A program made the translations under genes and the position numbers. A stretch of DNA of 64,000 nt. Origin: Charina bottae (taxonomy: Eukaryota; Chordata; Lepidosauria; Squamata; Charinaidae). Of the stretch, positions 56,743 to 64,000 are shown in pieces. The notes beneath the pieces were generated by a model. The model was not told the DNA's origin and did no database searches. It saw only the letters and a list, made by a program, of their open reading frames with translations. Each line of letters starts with the position of its first letter. Positions within the stretch are counted from its first letter, which is position 1. The stretch is from positions 1,798,001-1,862,000 of the forward strand of contig JALMGJ010000020.1 of the NCBI GenBank assembly GCA_023362775.1, in the 5' to 3' direction.

Positions 56743-56823
56743 TACCTCACAAGTTTCTCAGTAAAGTTTTACAACTGCCTCCCTGGTGTATTGTGTGTGA
56801 TTGGGCTGGGACAGGACAATGCA

Positions 56824-58480
56824 TGAGAAATCTGGTACACCCCGAATCCAACATCCCCACTAGATTCATGTTGCCATGACCCCCTAATGTCTCTATCTGT
56901 AATCTCACCAGCATTGCTGGGCAATTTCCACTCACCATGGAATCTTCGTTCCTATTTATAATCGCCTGTCCTTCGGCGCCACATAGAACAGGCTCTCGTT
57001 TCCCATTGGCTGGAACTTTTCCTCAGTCTCCTCCTTCCAATAGGGCTTCACGAACCCTTTCCTCCATCACAGCGGCTGCAGCTCCTTTGGTCTTCATCCC
57101 CAAAATCCTTGTGCTGTTCTCCCTTGCTTTGCTCGTTGTCGGGGTCATAGATTGCAGGCAGCTAGCGATGCGATGACCCTCCTTGCCACATTTAAAGCAT
57201 AGCCCCTTCTTAGCCCGTCACTCCTTCTCTTTGTCCCACGACTTACGAGTTCCCCGTCTCTTCGAGGGAAGGGTCAGTTGCCCTGGTGACTTCCCCATTG
57301 GCTGAGCTCGTTGCTGTCTCTTGTAGCGAATTCGCATGTCTTCTACTTTGCCGGCGAGACAAATCCATCCTCTTAGGGTCCCAGGGTCCCCCCTTACTAG
57401 GGACCACTCTAGGGTGCAATCCCCCTTGGAAGTATTCAATTTTCAGTGATTCTGGCCAGTCTGTCAGCTTCCCAGCCAGCCTCCTGAATTCCGTGGCGTA
57501 CTCCGAGACTGACCTGCTTCCTTTTTTAATATGCTGTAAGCTGGTCTTTGCTCTCATCTTAGAAAGGTGGTCTTCAAACCTATCCCTCAGAGTGCTCATG
57601 AAGCTCTCAAAATCCTCTAGCTCTGGAGTCTGAATAGTGAAATTCTACGAGTCATTCTGCTGCTTCGCCCTCAAGATGGGTCGAAATCCACCACACCTTG
57701 GAGCCTTTGGTAGGAAACGACCCCTCACATTCTTCCATGAATCCTCTCACATGGGTTAGGAAGCAGGCCAGGATTTTAGTGTCCCCAGCAAATCTCACCC
57801 TCAATTCCCTCACCTCGAATGACCAGTCTGTGCTCGGGATCCGTCTTGTCGCCCCGGCTTGGGTTCGGCCACAAGAGGGGGGCAAATGGTTACTAACCTG
57901 GTCACCCCGCGGCCTCCCTCCGTTTCGGATTTGTTGCTCTCTCCTTCCGAGGATGTCCGATCTTTTGTTGTTGCCACGCTGGTTGTCGCCCTCCAGCTGA
58001 GTTTCTGAAGGAGCTGCTCGACCACTTCTTGCAGGTTGGATATGTGCTCTCCTATGGAACTAATCTCTTGTTCCATTTTCTCCATTCGCTGCTCCGAGGT
58101 CGACCACTTGGAGTGGGAGCCTCTTTCTTGCGTAGTCACCCACCGGTCTGGATTCCGCTCTGCACTTCCACCTCCAGGGACCAAGCAGGCTTGGTTCTTT
58201 TTGTTGTCCTGGATCTAGTTGTGCTCTTGAGGTCAGTCGGGACTTTCAGCTTGACCCCCCGCTCCTCCAGTCATCCCCTGGTCTCTCACCTGGTTGAGTT
58301 CGTTGGGGTTTCAAGTTTCGCCTCTCCCCGTTCTCTCCCACTCGGCAAGCTGCCCTCTCGTGCTGAGCACTCCCATGCACTCCAGCCAGAGCCCTCTTCT
58401 CCTTCATCTTCCCCATCTCCAACACCGGAGGGTTTCCCGCGGGTTCTGGATATTTCATTTGTGGACCTTGCTCGGTAAAC
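56824..58480 (-). pseudogene. Gypsy 2 gag and protease N-half
   Basis: In element order the gag leader and coiled-coil region (MEKMEQEISSIGEHISNLQEVV) lie at 58480-57810. Capsid-like blocks follow: LRVRFAGDTKILACFLTHV, FEDHLSKMRAKTSLQHI and SVSEYATEFRRLAGKL. The nucleocapsid has an intact zinc knuckle CFKCGKEGHRIASC near 57160-57200. The protease start reads VGMLDSGCTRFLMH at about 56830-56870, where the solo LTR cuts it. Frame changes occur near 57640 and 57240. Confidence 0.88.
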
Positions 58481-58492
58481 TTGGACAGAGAC

Positions 58493-58625
58493 ACTTAGAA
58501 TAACTTACTCATTGGAAGAGCTATCCTGAATTGGAGAAGTTGAGGGAGAGGATGACAGATATCCACATCTTGTCTGACAGTATGATCTGAAATTCCCACA
58601 CAAGGCTGTCCTTGTGACCTCCTGC
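58493..58625 (+). pseudogene. Gypsy 3 chromodomain, second half
   Basis: Directly after the gypsy 2 TSD the plus strand reads LTHWKSYPELEKL, then MTDIHILSDSMI, a stop, then KFPHKAVLV. This matches the second half of a chromodomain (HWKGYP...W-P...NIH...LV...FH) and completes EY.VECILD at 48070-48111. It confirms that gypsy 2 inserted into gypsy 3. Confidence 0.72.
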
Positions 58626-58629
58626 CACT

Positions 58630-58700
58630 ATCAATAACTCCCCGTTGGGGGAGTTGGGCGATCATATAAATTTAAATAATATACATAAATAAAATAAACA
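58630..58700 (+). repeat. Worn LINE/SINE tail
   Basis: AACTCCCCGTTGGGGGAGTTGGGCGATCATATAAATTTAAATAAT followed by ATAAAT units fits the L2/CR1-type tail seen elsewhere in the window. Confidence 0.55.
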
Positions 58701-58941
58701 ATGGGCCCCAAGGTGAAGACTTGCTTCTTGCCATATTAGACTCCCTGGTGGTACTTGCCATACAATGGAAGGGAAAGGGACACTTTCTAATTCTTCTCTG
58801 TTAAATTTGTCTGTTGCCCATGAAAGCTGCCAGGTCCATCTGTAAGTAAGGGAGGGGGAATAATTGTGTGTCTGTTGCCTTTGACAAATTGCCTGGCCCA
58901 TCCTTGCATGTGAAAGGAAATGATTCTGATGGGAGAGGTGG

Positions 58942-59190
58942 TGTGAAGGAATGTACAACTGACCTTAACAATAGAGAATGAGCAAGCCATTAAAAGTGCA
59001 TTTGAAGAAAAGATTACATTGTCCTGAGAGGAAAACGTGAGACAGAAACTCAAAATAGCCCCATATTGATTTTGTTTTGTTTTGATAAAAGATGGAGTAG
59101 AGAGAAACTGACGGGCTTTCAAAATTCTGTATTCTGTCCTATAAAAATAAAGAACATTCCTGGAATCACTACCACACCAGTTTCTTGACC
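58942..59190 (+). repeat. Gypsy 3 3' LTR
   Basis: It begins TGTGAAGGAATGT and shares GATGGAGTAGAGAGAAACT and the ATAAAGAACATTCCTGGAATCA end with 43671-43915. The first third of the two LTRs has diverged strongly. It could alternatively be the 5' LTR of another copy running rightwards. Confidence 0.65.
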
Positions 59191-60189
59191 TGGCCTACCT
59201 TGAAGAGCTGAAGCCTTCAACATCTAGAACTGAATTTTGGTCCTGGCAAAATAATGCTATATCCTGGAAAATTTTGGTCGTGGAAGAAAGCAAAAGCATG
59301 GAAAACATCCTCAGAATAACATATTTACAGTGGGATAGAGGGGGCTTGAAAAAAAGGGGGAATAATTATGGCTGTAATTCAAATGGAAAGTCGAGACTGA
59401 CTTTGGAAGGCAGGAACTATCTCAACAAAGGACTTCTTTGTCCCTATGAAAAATAAGAAAGGGCAAATCTCTTTGTAGGACACACAGATCTCCAGCTCAA
59501 TGAGCCAATATCATGGCTACTAGAAAGGCTATCTTAAATGAGATTATTCAGTAGTAATAACCATAGCCTCAAAGGGTTTGAGATTAACAGAGAGAAAACA
59601 ACAGAGAGGCTGGAAATGGCAAGGGTGTTGAAAAATATATATGAACTAAACTCTTCATGAAGCACTATGCTAGTGAGTTAAAAGAAAGAGAAACACCTCA
59701 CAAAGAAAGGAAAAAGGAGAAGGTTAAAAGTTTTACCTTTACAGAAAAAAGAGCTAAGCCTCACTGTTTCAAATGCAGCAGTAAGGCCAAAATGTGATGC
59801 ACCGGGTATTACATGAGATTAAACTGCTGTTCCTAAGTGAAGCACAAACATCTGCATAGGAAGCCTTTGTGGAACACTTCTAAGAAACATATGTTCCACC
59901 TCATCCAAGAGGGGGTATGGAATCAAATCCTCCAAGAGGAAGAATGGAGGGAATTGAAGTCTGGATGGAAGATGGATAGAAAGGATTAACTCAGAAGGCA
60001 GAGATTTACCAGATGGGTAAAACGGAGCAACAAGCTAAACTAAAACTGCCAAGGCCATTGAGAGGTAATGAGAATATAGTCCATCAAATCCCTGTTGATC
60101 ACCAGAAACATGTAAAACGGGTCTATTCAAGAAAAAAAATCTTAGCAAAGAGACTGAGGTCTAATTCCACCCCTGTTGTAAAAGATATT
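59191..60189 (+). other. Unassigned, possibly worn retroelement sequence
   Basis: Purine-rich sequence with short open frames (59274-59456 and 60013-60198) that I cannot assign. The position after an LTR and a CFKC-like stretch near 59765-59775 suggest a decayed gag, but the evidence is weak. Confidence 0.3.
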
Positions 60190-60700
60190 GTCCCATGATG
60201 CAAAGAAACTGAACTTTGGAGTTGCCTCCATGGAATTTGATAGTCGTGGGTGACTATTTTGTATGGCTGAACTGATTGGCAAGGATTTTGTTGCTTTAAG
60301 GCATACAGATTGCCAGGATGAAGCATGATAAGATGCAAAAGTTGATCAGTCTTCAAGGGAAGGATATTCCAGGGAGCAAGTTCCCAGGTGTCGGTGGCAG
60401 CCAATTTAATCTGGATCAGGAAGTGATCTGACCATGGCAAAGGGCGGTTAGAAATGCCCTCCGTATCCAGATGACTATACATCTGCTCTGAGACAAAATG
60501 AGGTCTACCACATGGCTACCTATGTTTGTTGGGACTGAAATTATCTGAGACTAGGCCATGGATATCATGGAGACAATTGGGAGAGGTTATGGAAACCAGG
60601 CTGTTTCATCTCTCATACTAAACAGCTGTCCCAATTCAGCCCTACCACCAATCATGTTGAGAGTTCCATGGTTCACTGGAAGCTGACAGAGGGAATTTCT
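60190..60700 (-). pseudogene. L2/CR1-group endonuclease fragment
   Basis: On the minus strand the pieces MYSHLDTEGISNRPLPWSDH and DHFLIQIKLAA match the end of an L2/CR1 endonuclease (E-V...PLPWSDHF-V). ELGQLFSMRDETAWFP is read upstream near 60580-60650. Stops are frequent. Parts of this sequence recur at 62437-62560. Confidence 0.65.
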
Positions 60701-61182
60701 TCATATCACCAGGTGCCTTAGAACTAAAAGTGACTTCAGGCTTTCAATAGCCAGGCCCTCAAAGTCACTGCTAGTACAAGCTAGGGTACCCAGGTCAATA
60801 TTGCAGCCCTCCTTTTCAGTGGTTCCAGAGGAGCCAGACTGATACAATGCCTGGAGGTAGCACTGTAGGAGTCACCTAGGGGAGAGAGGTACTGGCAGCT
60901 TCCACCAGTATTTCCCTCCTCACCCTTGGCCTAAGTAAATAGTTCTTACTTCCCTCACATGTTATCTACTTTAACCATTGCCTACTGTTGCTGTAATTCC
61001 ATATGCACCAGGCATGTATATAGATATAATCTCTTCCATAACAAGAATCAAAGGGTTGTTCTCCAAATACTGAATCATACGATGGCTGTAGCTTCAGTTG
61101 TTCACTTCATATTTCTTTGGAAATATTCCTCCCCTAAATTCCACCATTCTTCAAGGAATCCCTTCTTACTGATTTCAGACTA

Positions 61183-62155
61183 CAGGTAGTCCTCACTTAA
61201 CGACCCTAATTGGGACTGGCAACTCTGCCGCTAAGCGAAGTGGTCACTAAGTGAGAAATCACATGACCACAAGTGTGCTTTCCATCTGGAAAGAGACAAG
61301 ACTACTGTACTCAGTTTCACACCTTTGGCTTCTGTTTGCCTCCTAACCACTCCCCCACCTTTTGGAATGCTCGAGTGCCTGCTTACTGTCTTGTACATAT
61401 CAAAAACAATGCGACTGCGCTGCAGCCTGGGGCTGGGAGCCACAGGCGCAATATGCAAACAGCTTGCTCTCTTGAAATCCCTTTGACCCTTTCCTGCTGA
61501 CAGCGCAATCACATTGCTTTCAATGTGTAGAAGACCAAACAGCTGACTCTCTTGAAATCCCTCTCCAATCTCTCTGCTCTGGGGGGGGGAAAGGATCAGG
61601 CAAAGGAGATATTGCCTACAGAAATCCTCACTTTTTTCTCACCCCCTTCACAGAGCAGAGAGATTGGAGAGGAAGAGATTTCAAGAGAGTACTGTAAGCT
61701 GTGTAGTGTGCCTGCAGCTCCCAGCCCCGGGCATACGGTGTGATCACATTGTTCTTGATGTGTAGAAGAGCAAACTGCTTACTCAATTGAAATCTCTTCC
61801 TCTCCAATCTCTCTGCTCTGCAAGTGGGGGGAGAAAAAAAGCGAGCAATTTCTGTAGGCAATCTCTCCTTTGCCTGACCCTTTCCCGCTGCTGGTACAAT
61901 CACATTACTCTTGATGTGTAGAAGAGCAAATAGCTTACTCTCTTGTGTTCCTTTCTCTCCAGTCTCTCTGCTCTGCAAGGAGGGAAAAAAGGAAGAAAAA
62001 CCACAGGTCAGGCACAGGACAATGTGTACTGACTCTATTGGCGATCACGTGACTGAGGGATGTTGCAAAGGTTGTAAATGGGCCGTAAAGTTATTTTTTC
62101 AGCACTGTTGTAACTTTGGTCACTGAATGAATGGTTGGTAAGTGAGGGCTACCTG
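61183..62155. mobile_element. TA-flanked MITE with internal tandem units
   Basis: The ends CAGGTAGTCCTCACTTAACG and TAAGTGAGGGCTACCTG are inverted repeats, flanked by TA at 61181-61182 and 62156-62157. The 973-bp interior holds three related units (each with a CAATCACATT...GATGTGTAGAAGA core near 61505, 61743 and 61900) and pieces in inverted order. No transposase is present. Confidence 0.85.
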
Positions 62156-62374
62156 TAACTCACAGAAGATATTCCTGTTGCTACTCCCTCCCCAGTGCAC
62201 ACCCTCATCTATTTTTGGAGAGGGAGTCAACCTCTGGCACATCAGTGAAGTTGAGCACCTAATAGTTTGGAAGGCATTCTGAGCCTTCCAATGCTGTCTT
62301 AATGGCCAGATAGTTTAATTTATTTCAGGCAATTCCACAATAGTACATAATAAAATAAGGTAGCACAAATTCTG

Positions 62375-62580
62375 CCCCTGTTTTTATTTATTTATTTATC
62401 AAATTTCTATCACCACCCATCCCTCTCCTCAGGAGGGACTCTGTTTAGTATGAGAGATGAAAGAGGTTATGGAATCCAGGCTGTTTCATCTCTCATACTA
62501 AACAGAGTCTAAACTTGCTCCCTGGAATATTCTTCCCTTGAAGATTGATCAACCCCCACTTGATGATGTTTTTGGAAGTT
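62375..62580. repeat. L2/CR1 tail and rearranged endonuclease fragment with hairpin
   Basis: A minus-oriented tail (TTTATTTATTTATC...CACCACCCATCCC) adjoins a fragment of the endonuclease region also seen at 60336-60631. A perfect 26-bp inverted repeat (62437-62462 with 62484-62509, 21-nt loop) lies at the join, and the sequence after it (62510-62560) is in the opposite orientation to the loop. Confidence 0.75.
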
Positions 62581-64000
62581 ATTGAAAAGATAATTATTTA
62601 GAAGAGCTTTGGAATTATACTTTGTTTAAAGAATAAACAAATACTTTATTTATATCTGTCAACCATCAATATTTTGTTATCACTATACCCAAAGTTATAA
62701 CTTCAATTAAACCTCTCAAATACATTCAATGTTGGCATAAATCAAGGGTGCACATCCGGAGGCCCTAAGAGTTAAAAGGGTTATAGAACTTTTCCAAAAC
62801 TGGCACCAAAGTGTAACTGTGAATGTGACTCCATGGGAAAAATACTATATACACAGCAAGCATCAGGCTAACTGTATTAAATTTAAATACAATTTGGAAT
62901 ATAGTCTCTCCTATGCCCCTCAAAGTTCCCCCGGTGTTGTACACCATTGTTATAAATGGAAAAAACTGCACAGTATATAAGATCTAGTGTCATATCATGC
63001 TTCAATCATAGATAGTATAGATTTATGCTCCTGGACAGAGGAGCTTAATAATACCAAACTGGGATAAGCCACTTAAATGCATTCTCTATGTGACTGATTA
63101 AAAAATTGATTCCATAAAATGAGTTACAATAGGATTTCACACTGCAGCAAAGGAGCCTCTTCAAACATACTGTTAACATGTGTATTGGAAAAAATGGCTT
63201 GGGAGTAGAGGAAATTAACCCATTAAAGTTTCAACAGTTAGAACTTGTTCTTTTTATCTAATGGGAAACAATTGCAACTTTTCAGAAGAAATTATGTTCT
63301 AGTGAGGTGGACCTTGTTCTTTTCTGAAGAAATCTGAACATAGTCTTTAGTATTCAGTAGCATAATTAGGGCTGCAGTTAATTTCATTAAATTCTCTTGC
63401 TGCTAAATGAAGCAGATTATGAGACATCTTTTATTGCAAGGCGTGAAATTACAGCCTGTCAGCTGCCAATGGTAGAGTGAAACTAATGAATTACAGGGTA
63501 AATAACACCAGAATTAACCAGCCAATTTAACAAAGCATAGAGCAAAGTCATTTTTACTTAGAGCTCTGAATAGTATTACTATGAAACATGCTCAGTGAAA
63601 ATGAAAAATAAGTGCTTCAAGGATACTAAATAGTTTAGAAAGGTATACATTACATTTACCATTGAAAAATAAAAATATTTTTTAATAAAAAAGATTTTTA
63701 ATCAGTGAAAAACTAGATGTTTTATCACAATTTCACTTAAAAATATTATGTTACAGGTCATGAAATAAGGAGAACAGATCATGTGGTTTTTTATGCTTCC
63801 AAAAGCTTCCATGGGTAGAGATTTTTTTTAAAATTCCACAGTAAATATTATCTCTCAAACCTACACTGGCCACGTGGTTTGAATAAATCTTCCATATAAA
63901 ATTTAGGAAGCACAACTGTAGCCAGTTGGCATTATCATCTACTGTTGTTTTTAAATTATAAGGAAACGTGTAAAAATGTAGAAAAAATATTCAAACAAAA
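62581..64000. other. AT-rich sequence, no gene recognised
   Basis: No repeat family, RNA gene or coding motif was recognised up to the end of the window. Confidence 0.5.

Larger units (their letters stand above)
52472..56818 (+). repeat. Solo LTR in gypsy 2 protease, split by an L1
   Basis: It begins TGTCATGGGG and ends TGGGACAGGACA, with a perfect 5-bp TSD ATGCA (52467-52471 and 56819-56823). Without the L1 it is about 0.65 kb. A TATAAAAA box lies at 52776-52783, so the LTR is in plus orientation. It splits the protease reading just after LDSGCTRFLMH. Three copies of ACCTCACAAGTTT near 52996-53056 show a local duplication just before the L1 target. Confidence 0.82.
48112..58487 (-). mobile_element. 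Ty3/gypsy chromovirus 2, inserted in gypsy 3 chromodomain
   Basis: This minus-strand chromovirus has a 3' LTR at 48112-48569 and, in element order from 58487, gag, protease, RT, RNase H, integrase and chromodomain. A 5-bp GAGAC duplication flanks it (48107-48111 and 58488-58492), and removing it rejoins the gypsy 3 chromodomain. No 5' LTR or primer-binding site is present at 58487; the end keeps only a TGTC start. It contains a solo LTR, a LINE/SINE insertion and a long palindrome. Confidence 0.85.
43671..59190 (+). mobile_element. Ty3/gypsy chromovirus 3, old and heavily nested
   Basis: This plus-strand element has an LTR at 43671-43915, a zinc knuckle, protease, RT, RNase H, integrase and a chromodomain, then a matching LTR at 58942-59190. 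It is interrupted by two TA-flanked MITEs, a LINE tail and the whole of gypsy 2 (48112-58487). The two LTRs are much more diverged than those of gypsy 1, and all coding parts carry many stops. It is therefore the oldest of the three gypsy elements. Confidence 0.8.

Noticed and set aside
58942..60189. A fourth gypsy element starting at the LTR at 58942
   Set aside because: The downstream sequence gives no firm gag or pol motif, while the LTR fits as the 3' LTR of gypsy 3. The alternative is kept open in the feature entry.

Overview
This window is a transposon-dense, gene-free stretch of a vertebrate genome, most likely a squamate reptile (lizard or snake). The diagnostic evidence is the co-occurrence of two nearly identical BovB (RTE-type) LINEs, two Sauria-type SINEs whose 3' ends copy the BovB tail, squamate-type L1 elements, CR1/L2-group LINE fragments, MIR-like CORE SINEs, a Penelope-like element and chromodomain Ty3/gypsy elements. 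I see no host protein-coding gene and no conventional tRNA or rRNA gene. Nothing prokaryotic is present.

Layout. 0-2 kb: CORE SINE and plain sequence. 2-11.4 kb: an old CR1 reverse transcriptase fragment split by a full-length BovB, itself split by a nearly full-length L1 on the minus strand; the joins are marked by target-site duplications (TSDs). 11.4-16.6 kb: decayed CR1/L2 pieces, a Sauria SINE and a tetranucleotide tract. 16.9-24.1 kb: a TA-flanked DNA transposon split by a complete but inactivated chromovirus (gypsy 1), whose gag is split by an L2/CR1-type LINE end. 24.1-31.6 kb: a transposon-poor island. 31.6-34.1 kb: Sauria SINE, L2/CR1 fragment, an 0.8-kb solo LTR and an inverted repeat. 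34.2-40.5 kb: an L1-derived element with no reverse transcriptase of its own, carrying an L2/CR1 LINE, two solo LTRs and the second BovB. 41.5-43.5 kb: CORE SINE, Penelope-like element and a LINE tail with a GGAA tract. 43.7-59.2 kb: a four-deep nest in which decayed gypsy 3 (plus strand) holds gypsy 2 (minus strand), which holds a solo LTR, which holds a 5'-truncated L1; gypsy 3 also carries two TA-flanked MITEs. 59-64 kb: unassigned sequence, L2/CR1 endonuclease fragments, a third TA-flanked MITE and a small fold-back.

How the parts relate. BovB would provide reverse transcriptase for itself and, through the shared tail, for Sauria SINEs. The CR1/L2 group has tails like those of the CORE SINEs. 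The chromoviruses encode Gag, protease, RT-RNase H, integrase and a chromodomain. Gypsy 1 has a primer-binding site complementary to the inferred start of its own transcript, the signature of self-primed reverse transcription known from Tf1/sushi-type elements. Every autonomous element here is broken by frameshifts, stops, deletions or insertions; BovB copy 2 is the closest to intact, with one 8-bp deletion. I found no convincing new biological system. The most interesting points are the self-priming signature, a 155-bp-arm palindrome inside an integrase gene, the ORF2-less L1 derivative and the very young BovB pair. All identifications were made by reading motifs; no database search was run.
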